Notes: generated by a model from the sequence alone, not told the origin. A stretch of DNA of 64,000 nt from Pyrrhosoma nymphula (GCA_963573305.1 OY754336.1:16776699-16840698); one strand, 5' to 3'. Positions 1 through 14,230 are shown, counted from the first letter of the stretch. A program made the numbers and translations.

Positions 1-437
1 AATTGAGAACAATAATGGTCCCAAAACTGAGCCCTGTGGAACACCCATATAAATATTTTTGACCTCACTATGAGTATTCATCAGTTTTACAATCACTGAT
101 CTTTCCGTCAGATAAGACTTGAACCATATCCATTTATTTCCTCTTACACCTATTGGGTACAAAATCTGTAGCATTATATCAACTGAGGTATCATATCAAA
201 TACCTTAGAGTAGTCAAGAAAAGTTATAATAACATTCCTATTCTTATCCAAGTCATCATTCACACTGTCTGAGAATACTTGCAAAATATTTTTGGTACCT
301 TTGTCTTTCTGGTAAGCGAATTGATTTCCAAATAATAAAATGTATTTCTTTAAGTAATTCATGAACACAGTAGAAACATATTTTTCCATCATTTTAGCTA
401 CACTCGGCAGCATAGATATGGGTCTGTAGTTGTTAAA
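1..437 (-). mobile_element. LINE reverse transcriptase fragment
   Basis: Read on the minus strand, this is the middle of a non-LTR retrotransposon reverse transcriptase. From about 431 downward the translation gives NYRPIS, then a segment with FAYQKDKGT and FLDYSKVFD, matching the RT fingers and the A motif with its first catalytic Asp. The open frame covers 174-413. A frameshift near 160-180 moves the reading to a second frame giving NKWIWFKSYLTERS and then GVPQGSVLGPLLF at the window edge, a hallmark of LINE RTs. The YxDD box would lie beyond base 1. Similarity stops at about 437, so the copy is 5'-truncated and decayed. CR1/jockey-like is likely, but the clade is not settled. Confidence 0.88.
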
Positions 438-3400
438 TACGCTATGGATACCTCTTACAAGCGTCTTTCCGTATTTTCAACTCGAGCGTAACGGTGCGTG
501 AATGTTGTATGCATCTTAAGTCGCGCGAAACATTTCGGAATTTTTCTTGAATGTAATATCTTTTAGTAGGAGTCATCACCGCGAATTTCTCGATGATTTT
601 GAAGGGAAAACTGATATATCGAGAAATTTAATGGCATTTATATTGAAATAAATATATTGCAACCTTGCGATAGGTTAGCGATTTTTTATTTTCTCACTTA
701 AGGGAGAAAGGGGCTTGCGTCTGCATCCTCTGACGAATATTTAATCTCTTCCATTTAAACCTGCCATTACCAGTGTATAAATCTTATATTAATAACTAAG
801 CAGTTCATTTTATTTTTATCTTGTATGGTAAACTTTATTTAATTTAAAAACAAATTTTATATTGATATTAGGAAACATTTGACGCTATTATCTTACAGTT
901 CATCACGACTGTATTTTATGATATACTATTCACACTGTATCCTTATATTTGCCTTTTATATTTTATAAAAAAAGATTTTTAAACTTTTTCCTTGAAGGTT
1001 AAATTATGCCATCGTATTGATATTAGGACAAATCAATATAAAAAAATCAGTTTTTAAATACATATTATGATTTTAGCTATATATTCGCTTGAGTAATACC
1101 TTGAAAACACCACTGTTCATCATTGAATTTTATATACCATTTACTAAGCTAGTTTTGTTCTTTTATTCCTCGTTCTTCCTCTTTTTTTATGATTTCCATT
1201 ATATCTCTTTCTTTATAAGTTTTACTTTCATATGGCTTTTCATGATTTTTTCTCCGTCGTATCCCCATTTTACTTTAGACTCTTTGCCATTAAGTGTTCT
1301 TCGACTTACAGTCTCGCTTCATTCCCAGTCTACCATTACACCTCCTCACTTCTCCTCTCATCTCGTCTTCCCAAATGCCATCCCCATGCTTCACCATCAT
1401 TACAAGATCCGTCTATCGAGTCGGTCTCTCCTTTTCACTGCACATTCTCGCATCTCACCTCGTTCCCATCTCACTTCAATTTACATATACATATTGGAAT
1501 GTGATATTCCGCAGTGCGGAACGAAGAACATCGACATCTCTGGCACGACATTACGAGGACACCATATGACAATGACTTGCGTTCTCGAAAATGGTTGGCC
1601 AATTCTGATTTATGAAATTATTTTATCGAGTGAAAAGGAAACATCAGCACTCTATTTTTTATAAATATTTCAATCCGTATTTTGTAGAAAAAATACCCAT
1701 CGCTCGTTGAATTCTCTACTGCAATTTATTTCCTATCACGCGCTTTTTTTACTGGCATTTGTTTTGATGGGGTCATATTTATTTATTTATGTCATCACTG
1801 GCATTCGTAGTTCATGACGTTCTCATTTAGACTCCATTTAAATAATTGGCTGACTCTCTTAAAGGATCCTCATATTATGCACCTGTCTCTGAGAAAATAT
1901 CACTTTGATAAGGCGAACGTGGTTCATTTAAGAATTCTATTGATTGCATATCCTTCTCTATTGGATAATTTATCATTTTATATCCCATTTTAGAATTAAT
2001 CGTGCATTTAATTGGCTGTGGTTGAGTTATTTCCGGTGTTGGTCGGATGTACACTTTGGTCAAATATGAATAATTTAATATGTTAGAGCAATAATAAATG
2101 AAGTAATCTATTCATAGTAATTGATAAAAATACTAGTTAGCGAAGCTAGTTACTTTTGTATAGAAATGATGATATAATGTACACACGTTAATTTGAATTG
2201 AAGCACAAATGTATAATTAAGAAGTCCATCGACGTGCCGATCTTATTTCTCATTCTTTTATTGGTAATACCATACTCCCGCATTAGTTCGGCGATAATCT
2301 TTACGGTGCAAAATTTAAGATAAACTATCCGATTGGCATTTTCTAAAGCTATCACATTGTATTTTACATGTCATCTCTACCCTAGGTGTCATCATAACTA
2401 TGTCTATGGTTTCATAAGATTACTTGGGTTTAATTCGCTGTAAATTTGGTTGGAAACAGAAGAAATAGAAATATTCTGCAGTAGGTTGGCAGATTCCATT
2501 TGGAACGTTTTGATGGCGGTGTAAATGATCACCTTTCAGCATGCTAGGAAATTTATGTATTTTCTATGGAGATATCTCTTATATTGACTGCTTCTTCACA
2601 CAAACTACTTGACATTATTATCCTAACCGCAGCTTCGGCAGGGAATCCTACTCAACCTTAAGTGACATAATTAGTCTTTTTATCCGAAGATTGGATGTGG
2701 AGAGGGCTATTTTTTATTTACACTTAATGCCTATCGAACTGTCTTTTATGAAAACACTATGTCGTTACCGATGATGGTTTGAGCTTCCTCTTGCTCTAAT
2801 TTCTCTCATAATGGTGTAACGTATTCCTTTAATGTTTTTCTTCTTCGTGCTAGGATTGTAACTTTCTCTCTATTAACTCTCATTTTACACATCTTGAAGT
2901 ATGAAACCATATTTCCCGACTCGATTCCCTGCAATTGCTACGTAAATGCCATAACAACACATGTTAACCTTATTCCTCATCAATCTTCGCTCATGTTATG
3001 CCCATTTTGTTACCATCTATCGTCTCTTTCTAGTATATGCAATAGCTTCCTAGTTAAGCAATGCTAGAAGCCTTTACGCAGTGCAACTCCATCATCTGTT
3101 CCCATCCATTATCTGTCCCATCTCTTTATAGCTGTACCACGACTGTAATCTTGTAGAGTCAATGAATTCTTCCCTTTTCGTAAAATAAAATTGCTAATTA
3201 CAAACAATTATGAAGCTGAGATTCATACACCATGTGTATGTGTTCATACAACATGTGTTTCAGTATCCTTCTTTTGTCAGGTCAGGTAGGTAATCAATGT
3301 GTGGGCTCAAGGAAGCACTTGCTTCTTCCGTGAAGTTCTACGTCTAAATGGGAAACCTCATTCCTTACTCTTTTCAGCGCGTAACACTTGTTATGCAGAT

Positions 3401-5454
3401 TATTTCTCCTAATAGCCTCCTTTTCGCCAGCAAAAGAAATAAATGAAATTAAAAATTATTTTTTACAGATATATATTGATCAGGATTTTACGAAATGACG
3501 ATCTACTATCGGGAGTCCCATTGCGACTAAGATGTATGAAGGGAAAGAGTAAACATTTCAGTTCACAACGAAAATATGTAATATTTATTACAATTAGTTA
3601 CACACTGACTACTGCTTATTACCAATCAATATCATTATAATGGTTGAAATCTACTTTTTAGGGAACGGTTTGTAAATCATGACCCCTTTTAATATTCTGT
3701 GTACACAACATTTATTTCGAAAACTTTTAAATTTGTTTCAAATTTTGGCTCTTATTTTGTGACTGCTGGACCGAAATCTTTTTCAAGCTTATGATAACAG
3801 GCATGAGTGATTTTTTCCTTCGCTAAAATGATACATTGAATGAAAACTCCATCTAGCGTTGGAGAATATGTGGCTTCACTCCCGTTCAGGGATCGCATTT
3901 TTACGAGTTTCTTTAAACCCTTGGTGCGCTCACTGGCGCCATGATTAATCGCCTTGTTTACCACCCTAGCGACAACGGCCTAACATCCATCTCTATGAAT
4001 CCTAATTTGTCGCCCTAGCTTGCTCCGATCTTTGCTCACGACTCCTGTCGCGCCGAGTGCTCCAAGAACTCCAACTCCCGCCCCTTATCCTCTCCCCCCC
4101 CCCCCGCTCCCCTGCATTCCCAACACACCTCTCACACGGCATCCATTCCCCTAATTCAAAGTTTCAATCCCCGCGGATCAACTCCCCGCACCTTTCCCAC
4201 CACCCGTCGTCCCGGGAGGTATCAAAAGTTTGCTCCGGCGTTGACCACGTGATCAAGGGACGCCGTAATGGATTTTGACGCACATTCATGGGAAATGTGG
4301 CCGCGTCGTGTTAGTCTAAACCACTTTTGCAATGATTTTTTTATTGCTTAAGAGTAATTTGTGGTTGTTTTCACAAGTTAAAAATGCTCATAACCTAAAA
4401 GTTTTACACTGTGGAAACTTCAAGCAAATTATCCTATGATTCTGCACTTGCACTTTACTTGTTGTATTTTCTTAGAATCATATTTAACTTAGTTATGTTG
4501 TCTTATATTTTTTAAGTCGCATCATTTACTCAACGCAAGCCTCTTGTGACATTAACGATGTTTACTTGCAGTGCTCGAGATTCCCTCCAAAAACAAATCC
4601 GTTTACTATCCATTTACCGATATTCTACCTTTATTGTTTATTGCCTTTAACAGGCGAAAAATAATAAACTCAGTAGCATTTTTTTAATTTTCAGTTTTCT
4701 GTTCTGTGTCATTCAAATGATTGTATTTGGAGCTTTCACGAACTTTTTTTAAACAATAAAGGTTGAAATAAAATATTAAACAAGATTCATATTTAGTGAT
4801 GAATTCAAATTGCGTCGCCATGATATTGGTAATATTAAATATTTAGAGGGACTTATCAATATTTTAATACGCAAGTGATGGCGAGTAGCGGATAATGTGA
4901 AGCGTATTTAGGAATTCAGCATTTTTTGCTCGAGGATGAATTTTTTTCGAAACTTTGGGAAAGGGACCAAATAAAGAGGATTTTCGCAAACTCTTCCCAG
5001 CATGTAAATGACTGTGGAATCGGAACAAAAGAGCGCCACGTATTGATCCATCCGCGTAACCTTTAATTCGTGCGCTCCGCTTTGCTCTCGTATTTCTTTT
5101 CGCGCATCGATCGCTTTTTGTTTCTATTGCTCGCCATACCGCGCTGATATCCTCGGTTCCGTATTCCCGCAAGCGCTCGCAAACCGTTCTCTCGTCCCTC
5201 TCCTTTCCCCTGCTTCGTCTCATCTTCATCACTTCCCTGCCCTCCCCACAGAAGTCTTTCTCCCTCCGTCACCCATTTCCTTTTTATCCTCTCTTTCGCT
5301 CTCAAGTTTCTATTCTTTCCTCGTTATATTCTTCAATCTCCTTCCCTTCTTCCTCCTCGCATCATCGTTCGAAGCCACCGGGAAGGCCTTAGTCTGGCGC
5401 ATGCGCTGGCGTTGCACTACGCTATCGATCAACAACCAACGTCCCACACGGCCA
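438..5454. other. AT-rich stretch, no supported gene
   Basis: I see no convincing gene here. The longest open frame (1089-1664, plus) encodes Phe/Ser/Leu-rich sequence typical of T- and C-rich DNA and overlaps open frames in other phases. A 70-codon minus-strand frame at 3752-3964 is more even in composition but matches no family I know. A poly-C run lies near 4095-4106. From about 5040 the sequence becomes more GC- and CpG-rich. Confidence 0.6.
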
Positions 5455-5765
5455 CCACACGCAAGAACACATTCACCCACACATGCACAAGCACCGCCTC
5501 CTCTCCTAATCCTTTCCTTCCACTGCCTTCCTCATCTTATTCTCTTTTTCTCCTCCGCGCCCCGCCCCCACCTCCCCTCCTGCTTTTGGCATTAACTCCA
5601 CCACCCTCCCGTCCATCCCTTTCCCCACCTCCCCTCTTCCTCTCCTCCCTTCTACCCTCCCCCCTTCCTCATCCTCGCCTCATCATCGTCTCTCTACCCG
5701 TCACACCCCTCCTTCCCCTTCTCCGCCTCTGAATCTCCCCTCTCCCATCTCTCCCACCCTTCATA
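5455..5765. repeat. Polypyrimidine low-complexity tract
   Basis: The plus strand is almost all C and T with scattered A (runs such as CCTCCCCT), so frames in all phases stay open and translate to Pro/Ser/Leu-rich sequence. This is simple sequence, not coding. Confidence 0.8.
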
Positions 5766-7017
5766 TCTCACTCTTCGTCTTGCTTCGACTCCTCTTCTAA
5801 AGTTCATTCCTTTCCATCAGTATCCCACAGGAGTCGCTTCTCATCCCGTTCCCCACCTTGGGTCTCCAATATTCACACCATTCCTCGCGTCGTTCTACCT
5901 TTGTGAGGCCGAAGAATAGACATTTGGCGATGTTCTCATTATTTTTAAGGGAATTTCGTTTGTTTAACCCCATGTTTTTTTAATTCCCTATGCTGGTTAT
6001 TGAAAACTCATCGAGTGATTTGGCTACGAAGTACTTTTGCTACCCCTTCGTTTCCCTGAAATAAAGGTCTCTGTCAGTATGTGTGTATTTTTCCCCGCCC
6101 TTCTTTCCGTGTGTCGTCACAGTGCCCCCGATGTGGCTTTCCCCTCGCTGAATTCCTTTCATTCGAATTCTTCTCTACTTCCAGCATTAATCAGTTAATG
6201 CGTCGTCGCGCAAAATACCTCCTCTCTCATTTCTATTTTTTTCACCAATAGAGGCATTAATATCAATTCAATTCCCTTTCCATGAATCGTGAATCCCTGT
6301 CTTTTTCGCACTTATTCATTATGTATTGGAAGAGAATCATGGTTCCCCTTTAATATGTTGCCTATCTCATAATACATATTTCAGCATAAGTTCCGTCATC
6401 TCTGTGGAAAATTACAGGTTTACAGATGGAACAAAAACAAATAAAATTACAAATTCAAAGTGACTTAACTTTTATTTACATTTGTCCATTTTTAATTTTG
6501 TCTTGCTTAGTATTTTGGGTGTTTTTCCTGATTGGTATTTCATTCTTGATCGAAGCATATTCATATCCATTTATTTTAAGATCTGAACGCGCCTGTTTTT
6601 ATTGAAAAATAAATATAGCTTCAGCTAAAATTTCAGAAATTATTGATGAAGCAAAAAATGAATAGTTCTATTACCGCGATCAGCAAACAATTATGTCCCC
6701 CAAGCCCAACGAACGTGTAACTCAAGAGTCATTAAAATAAAAAAAACAGGAAAAATGAGATTTAATTATTTTTGTGATGGGTATTGTAGTGTCTGGGTCT
6801 AAGCCCTCTGAACACATGTATTTAGTCTGTTTGCTTATTGTCACCGAGATTGACTTTTGAGAATAATCCAATATACCTATCCTATAAATAATATCCTTTA
6901 TCGCCAATTTACTATATCTGTCTACTCGTTGCCAATATTACATTTCATGTCCTGCATTTTCATCCTCTCGCAGTGTATAACTGATAACTTTGGAATCTAA
7001 ATTAAACGTAAGCTTAG
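5766..7017. other. No feature seen
   Basis: Mixed to AT-rich sequence with no long open frame of protein-like composition, no tRNA-like boxes and no inverted repeat that I could detect by eye. Confidence 0.55.
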
Positions 7018-7130
7018 TACTGTCCACATTTATTGTGCATCACGTTTCAACGCCTCAGCGTCAGCATCAGTCATAATGCGAAATTGTATGCGGAATGTTG
7101 ACGATGATGCTTTGAAAGGCGTTGGACAGT
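7018..7130. mobile_element. Small inverted-repeat element
   Basis: Short near-inverted ends, ACTGTCCAC at 7018-7026 and GTTGGACAGT at 7121-7130, bracket about 113 bp. On the minus strand 7041-7070 reads CTGATGC, a hairpin ACGC/GCGT with loop TGAG, then TGAAACGTG. This is the layout seen in the hammerhead-like repeats elsewhere in the window. The right arm carries a related GATGATGCTTTGAAAGGCG. The arms are short, so this could be an eroded copy. Confidence 0.35.
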
Positions 7131-7660
7131 GAATATTCTAATGGGCAGAACTAATTTTTCGTTTCATTTATATTTAAAAAATGCTCTTCCCTTCATATCA
7201 CTCTCGACATTTTGGAATCCATTGCATAACTTCCGAGGTGATGATAACATTTCAGAATGTGAACCATTTGATAGAATGGTTCACATTTCCTGTTGCTACA
7301 TGGATATTGTTGCAAGAATATTACTTTACACCATAGCCATTCGACTTTGGGGAATTTAAAACACAAGGTAGAGTAACCACGCTTGGATTCTCATAATTTG
7401 ATGTTGCTCATAGAAGCTTCCTCCCGTGGGAGGTATTCGCATCACGCTTGCAAATTCGTTTCATTACCCGGAAGCGGTCTCCGCCTTCCAGCGAGGAACG
7501 GAAAAATTCTTTTCTTTTTCGTCCTCGCCAATAAGCCGAGCCATCACGCATGTTCAGAGTTTCAAAAACGCGCACGTTACCCCTCCTATTCCTGGCTGAG
7601 GGGAAATTTAATTTTCGTCTGGTTTCCCACTATTGTTTCCACTGCGCCGTCGTCTCCTTC
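7131..7660. other. No feature seen
   Basis: Mixed-composition sequence. Open frames of 76-123 codons overlap in several phases and show no recognisable domain. Confidence 0.5.
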
Positions 7661-7679
7661 CCTCTCTCTCTCTCTCTCT
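7661..7679 (+). repeat. (CT)n microsatellite
   Basis: Run of CT dinucleotides, continuing as CT-rich sequence for about ten more bases. Confidence 0.9.
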
Positions 7680-10600
7680 TTCTCTCGCACACTGCTCCTC
7701 TGGACCTCACGCAACGTTTACGCCGCCACCGTGGACCGACCGCGCAAAAACTAACCTACCCCAACGGGATCGAAGATGCGCCCCTCTTTAGCCGAAAGCA
7801 GAGTGAGATGAAGAGAGATAGAGAGGACACGGGGAAAGGAAGCGCTCGTTCCCTGGTGTCGTCCTTGCTCCGAGCTCCTTTTCCCTTCACCATCTGAACC
7901 CTGCCTCCCTCCCCCTCCCCACCGACTCCCCCCCCCACCACCCCCTTTCCCTCCCATCCACCGTTCAGCGCCCACTCTCACCCTCCCTTCCCTCCCCTCC
8001 CTCATCCACCCTCTTACCACACTTCCCCGCGGAGTGGAGCGTCTGCAGTCTTTCCCCTTTAGAAGTGAGAAGAGACGTGTCCGACCCAAAGTCTTCTCCT
8101 CCTCCTCCTCACCAGGCCTATTTCACTTTTTTCTCCGTCAGGTACCCAAGTACGACGTAAGGGGTTTCCCCCTTTTTGAGGAATCACTAAAGCGTACGCG
8201 AAATAAGAGAAAAAGAACCCCACTCGCCGAAAGCCGGCTGAAGGGAGCAGAAGTTCAATCGTATGCATATATGTTTTTCCTCTGCGCTCGTCTGTTCCTT
8301 CTCATCGCGGTAATTTTTTTCTTGCCTTCCGGTAATTCTAGAGGCACCTTACTGCGCCGGGGAGAAAAAAACTTGGAAAACTTGGAAAAGGAACGACTCA
8401 GGGAAGGTGATGGGATAATATTAATATGTATTTCTCTCTTTTCAAGTGTTTAATCTTACGGAAAAAGGCGAATTAATCAGAATAGAAAAATCAATCTTCC
8501 GTTTTCAATACTCTCTCAGCTTATTTACTGCCCAGTGTTTCTTTTTAAGGCATTGCGTAATGTTTGGAAGCCAATTTCTCGTGATGCATCCATTATCTCG
8601 CATTTTATTTTTTATCAGATTGCTTTTCATCGGCAATAACTTATCTGCTTATAGTGTTGGTTGTGCTTTTCCGAGCAATGATGTTTCTAGCTGTTCAAAT
8701 GAATTAAAATAACTTAGTATTGTCGCAAACTTTGTATTCAAATCACACCCGCTATTGCAATGACGCCATATCGGTGTAGCAATATATTCTATGTATACGT
8801 ATAAAAGGATATCATAGGAATGAATTAACTTATTTTTTTTAACAAAACGAGTATTGGAAAGGTAGCATAAGTTATAGTTTTGTTTTTTATGTTGTTGAAC
8901 AAAGTATGGCAGAAAAAGGAAGTTACTCATTTTGTTGATTTTATTTTCTTTTATAATCTTTTATTTAATGCATACTTAAATTATTTGGTATCAGTATGAG
9001 TGAAACTATAAAGCCCAAAGCAATTTCTTAGGTCAATTTTAATAAGGAAAGAAGTTAACTTAAATATACATAGACCTTGAGAATCTTTCTAATTTGAGAA
9101 TGTTGAAACGGTGCCTTGGTATAAATTCCTTGTAAATAAAGTGCGTTATCGCTAAGGATATCGAAAGTCTTGGCTACTCAAGATGCAAAATTGAAGAGTC
9201 ACAGGATAGCTTGAAGTTCTAAGTAAGACTAATTGGACTAACTTTTCTCTTCCTGCCGTCGCGTCGTAGAATTACTCATGAAAGGCGAAATGAAATAGGA
9301 TTAGCTAAGTTAGGTACCCGAACGATCCCTGTAGCGTAAACCTTGTGCAAAGTTTGTGTCGTAGTGGGAAGAAGTTAGATCTAATCGGTTTGGGTCTGAA
9401 ATTTTAGAGCTGATTACCTCATTAGGAAACAGTTGCAGTAATGCTGATTTGGATATCCTTCCTCACATTTTTCCATGCTAAGATGATATCTAAATTCGTC
9501 TGAAACCTTGGTTTTGGATTCGGTAGTCACTAAAATCTGCCAGGGGTGTGCTGTTTGCCCCATGCCTAGCGAATTATATAAACTCAGAGACGTATTTTCT
9601 CAATAGTTTACAAAAAAACTTCACCTCGGTCCGGAACTCCAACTGTGTATTTGGCATATTGGTGTAAACAGAAACTGAGCCGTGAAGTACTTAAGTTAAG
9701 GGGCAACATTTAGATATTATTGAATTAATCATTAGTTATTTGGAATAAAAAATTAAGGAAAACATTTTCGGACTTGCCTTTCTGCTTCTGAATCTGAAAT
9801 AAAAAATATGACTTTTTTTTACCATATTTGTAAAAAAAACCATCAGGGAAGCGGTTAAAATGAGGTAAGTTCGCAGTATTTCTGTTAGATTTTTCAACTT
9901 CGAAACTCAAACTATGGTATAACTAAAGTGAAATCAACATCCGTAAGTCAGATCCATCAATTGATTTTATACTATCACAATTTTAAGTTCAAATATATTC
10001 TCGACTTAATGAGCATCATTGAAAGATCAGAACAAAAAAAATTCCTCATATTTTTTCATTAGCTTGATATCAGAATTTATTTTACTATTCGTCATTCCTA
10101 ACGTTCACTTTTTCCATTACTTTATTTATTTGGTCCACTTGACTTTCCTCGATAGATATTTAATAAGTTCTTCACATCTTTACCTGTATGTTTTTTTTCG
10201 GCTTCTGGAAATTTTTCATCGATCAAATTACTTTTTTTTACCTATCCTATGTTTTAATTTCTCATCACCTTCTTCAATATACAGAGACCCCTTAGCTAGT
10301 CCCCATCCCTCTCTGCCCCTTAAGTTGTGTTCTATTCATAACGCAGAGTGCTGGAATTATTCAGTTGATACGAATTCCTGCCGTATTCACCCTTTGTGGT
10401 CCATTTCATTCGCTATATGACCTATGAGCCAATATTTCCCCTTTCTATTTCCTTGTCATATTACTTGTATTTGGCCTCCGAACTTATCTATTTTTGAAAT
10501 CAGTATTTTATCATCTCTTAATATGCATGGCTTCGTCATAGAGTCTTTCTGACCCCAAAGGCTTCTTTGACGGCTCACTTTTTATGCTCTGTCGTCATCC

Positions 10601-11066
10601 TTCAGTGTTTTATCTTATTACTTCTTTTTTGTCTATCCAAGCACTATTTTCAAGGAACAGCCTCGCTTTTTCCTTAGATTTGATAATCGCCATGCTCCCT
10701 TACTTTTCTCGTTTTTGCTTTATGGACAGCCATTGTTTTGAAGTGTATATTAGCTAACATCGCCTTCAAAGTAATGCATGATTGCTGTCACTCCTGGGTT
10801 ACGTCTAAAATGTTACGTCACTCTGAGTCACGTCTATTGTTCTTAACAACTTCGACTAATTTGGCTTGATGTTATTCACAATTGTAGTTCACACCTTGTT
10901 CCAATCGTAGAATAGCATATATATACTTAAAGAAATTTCTTAACCAGTCAGTTCTCGTACTCGGGATTATTTTGTTCTTTCGTCCACCACGGAGAGCCAA
11001 AACTATACTTGTAATAACTACGACTCTAGAGCAACATTCATTAATAGGCATCACTATCTCTTTTTC
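7680..11066. other. No supported gene; C-rich tract then AT-rich DNA
   Basis: 7885-8030 is a C-rich polypyrimidine tract that opens frames in several phases. From about 8450 to 11066 the sequence is AT-rich with short homopolymers. The 139-codon frame at 8034-8453 and the 133-codon frame at 10019-10420 have low-complexity composition and are not supported as genes. Confidence 0.55.
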
Positions 11067-11087
11067 ACTCTCTCTCTCTCTCTCTCT
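11067..11087 (+). repeat. (CT)n microsatellite
   Basis: About ten CT dinucleotide units in an otherwise AT-rich stretch. Confidence 0.9.
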
Positions 11088-13500
11088 TTAACATTCTTCA
11101 TTCCATTCTCATTTAAACGTCAGTGCCAGTTAACTTCTTGAATACCTATCAACCTCCATTTCTCCATTATCGACACCCACGCCAACTGGCGGGTCGATTG
11201 TCTACGATTCCCGCTGCAGATGGGCACTGTGCCAGCCGGCGTATTTATTTCCTAAATTTCTTCCAAACGTCGACACATTTTTCTACATTTGGAAAGTTTA
11301 ATCGGTATTGTAATTCCTTCACTATGAAATGGTCTCTTGATCATTTTACTCGGTGCGAATTTGATCTCATCCCATTGTTTCTACATCCATGCACTTCCCC
11401 ATTTGCTCCCGTAAGAGCTTCTGGCATATGGCGTGAGGACATCGGTCATAAAAAGGAAGGGAGTAAGTAAAACGAATTCTGGGAGTTGAGGGACAATTGA
11501 TTAGGTGCGTTTTTTGTCGAATTAACGTGTCGACTTGCTCTTGTTGCGGTCGTGAATGTACGTTGAATTTTTTAAGTTTATCGGTTACGTTTTATCCCAT
11601 CAGAGAACTTGAAACTCTCCATTGAATTACTCCATTAGTTTATAGCATAGCGACAAAATGGGGAAATATCTACGGAGAAGATCAATCAACGAAGATGAAC
11701 ACCGATGTGAAGCACTCAATAATCGGTTTGTATACATGTGCTGGTATCCTTTATTTCTTCCTTGAAGAAGCGCGGGTTCTGTAAAAGTGTGCATTATGTA
11801 CTTTTACTTTTCCACTGAACGAATAAGGAGAATCGAGAGTCAGCTGGCGTAGGATAGAGATGGAAAGAACTGAAAATGAAACTTTCAGGTTTGAGAAACG
11901 CTTTCTGCCCGAGACGCCCGGCCAATTACTTCGGCTGAACACTCGAGCTTCCTTAGTGATATCGAACGTTTAGATATGTACACCTATAATGAAAGGATAA
12001 AGCTTTTTTACCTCAGGCTTCTTCCTCTCAAGCCCTCCTGGAATATTTTATTCATAACAAATGTCAGGGTGAGATCCACGTGGAAGACCGAGCACTTATA
12101 AAAAAATAACACGAGGTAGAAAAGTGTCTCCTTGCTACTTTTTTCTTGCTACTTGCTACTTTTGTCACGCTGTGCCAGTAGAAATTCTCTTTCGGCGAAG
12201 GCGAATAATGCTACATACGGACAGCCACCGCGCAGCCCGTCAGTCGGTGGGTTGGTTTCCGGCGGCAAAGACTCGTATCTCCGTCGTCAGCTCACTCAGC
12301 ACCCTATATTTTATATCCTTCGCGAGTGCGAGCCGTCACTCCTCGCAGGGCCTCGTGTAGTGCTTGGCTCGGAAGGCAAGCACGTGTGTGTGTTTTGTCG
12401 TGCGCCTCTTAAATCTTTTTTGCTCTGAGGCTCCGAGGGGAGTGCAGGGGTGGAGTGGTTGCCAAGGAGTAGTCGCCACAGCCTCTCCATCCACAGGAAT
12501 TGGAAACGGGAGATGGCAAGGGAGAGAGAGTTAAAATTGGATCGAATTTTCTGTTCCGGCCCAAAAATATGAGACTGTATAAATGCCTCGAAATAATCTT
12601 GGCACATTATAGAGGATAGGTGACCCGCATTACTTCAGAGTGTGGCAGTTGTAGGGATGCCTATGTTATAATTTCAACGCCTGGGCCGATAGCTCTGATT
12701 GGACACCGCCTTTTTGGGGGTATGAATTGTATGATATTCTTTTTCTGAATTATTTTGCCGCAGTTGATGTCTTGGAGAATAAAAATTCATGAGTAGATGA
12801 AATAAATACAATATTTGAATTCATTGTAGTGTGAATTCATTACATTAAAACTGAAATCGTGCTCATCTTTATTCAATTGCTCCAATATCTGTCGCTATTT
12901 TAAGTCCAGAGACGTCTGAATACTATCGGCAGCCTATTTTATTCGATCTGATTTCATGGCATACGCTTGCCATCAATGTTTTAATTTGCAAGCAATATTA
13001 ATATTTGCATTAAGTTTGGGATTGTATTTGAAACACTTCAACGGTCGCTGTGCCGTGATGCCACCTATGATGAAATGACCGTGAGTTGTAAAGAATTGAT
13101 CACTCGCATTTATTCCGATGAAAAATTATGTCGAAGACTGAAACTGAACAATTCGTTGAAATATCTCAAGCGATTACTGTGAGTGTGGCGGATAAACCTC
13201 GTCGATGGAGGAGAATCAATAAAATATGCAAACGATGTTTGATGTTTGTTTTTCTTCCCACGTCACGTCTTACTTAGAGTGTGTGTGCTTAGAATGAAAA
13301 TTGTCAAAACCGGAGACGTTCCGATACTGAACACCCGCGTGGCACGATATCGTGTGGCGAATGTGTTCGTGTGTGCCGTATCCATTTTTTCTTGTCTCCT
13401 CTGCGCGCCCGGAAACGAAGAGGAGCACGGAGCAGAAAGGGGGAAGGCAAAGAGCGGGAAGTATGTTCGAAGCGGGAGAGGGGGTTGGAATGAGTGTAGT
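11088..13500. other. No supported gene
   Basis: Mixed-composition sequence with a GC-richer patch at 12180-12470 containing CpG dinucleotides. Overlapping open frames of 78-115 codons in that patch match no family I recognise. Around 12680, GGCCGATAGCTCTGATTGG is faintly tRNA-like but has no B box, so I do not annotate it. Confidence 0.5.
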
Positions 13501-13667
13501 GAAGAGGGGGGCGTGGTCGGGGCGGGGGGTGGAGGCGACCCTGCCCCTCGTGCCCCACTGCCTCACTGCCCGAGGCCGCCTGCTCCGCCCCCCTCAACAC
13601 CGCCTTCGCCCCCCCGAGGGAGCACCAGTCCTTTCCCTTCCCCCCCCACCAAACCCCGCTTATTCCT

Positions 13668-13703
<36 letters not shown>

Positions 13704-14230
13704 CATGTCGCGTCGCCGTGCAGTTCAACCCCTTTTCCCGCAGTCTTTTGTTCTCTCTCTCCTCTCTTCTCCCTCCACACATACATACGAACGTATGCCC
13801 ACTCCTTCTCCTCTCTTCCCCTATCTCCTCTCTCCAACCTCTCACCACCCAAACCCGACCACAATACTCTCTCTCTCCCTCCTCCTTCCTGTGGAGAGCT
13901 TTCACCCCTCCCTTGCCATTGTTACTTCCCCGTTCATATCTCACTCTTCGTTCCTCCTCGCCCAGCTCCGCCCGACTAGTGTTTACGTCCGAAGACCCAG
14001 TTTCTCCCCTTTTCTTTCTCTCTCCCTGTCTCTACTTATATCCCTCCCTCCCCCCTTTTCCCTCCCCCCCCCCACTCCCTCCTCTAACCCTCCACCGCCA
14101 ACCCAACACGTGAATCTCCCTTCCCCTCCTATTCCGCCTTTAACCTCACCACTTCCCCCACCTTCTATCTCTTCTCCCCATTCCCCCCTCTGTCTCCTTC
14201 CACGAGCTCGTGTTTTTATTAATTTATACA
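13501..14230. repeat. Low-complexity GA-rich then CT-rich tract
   Basis: The plus strand changes from G/A-rich (13420-13545) to C/T-rich (13550-14210). The 408-codon plus-strand frame and the overlapping 253-, 186- and 91-codon frames all come from this skew. Their translations are Pro/Ser/Leu/His-rich or Gly/Glu/Arg-rich simple sequence and contain a Tyr-Ile repeat from the AT tract. Not coding. Confidence 0.8.
13670..13700. repeat. (AT)15 microsatellite
   Basis: Uninterrupted AT dinucleotides inside the CT-rich tract. Confidence 0.97.

Noticed and set aside
1089..1664. 191-codon plus-strand frame
   Set aside because: Phe/Ser/His/Leu-rich translation of T- and C-rich DNA with overlapping frames in other phases.
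3752..3964. 70-codon minus-strand frame of even composition
   Set aside because: No homologue recognised, no splice sites, short; kept only as a note in the region entry.
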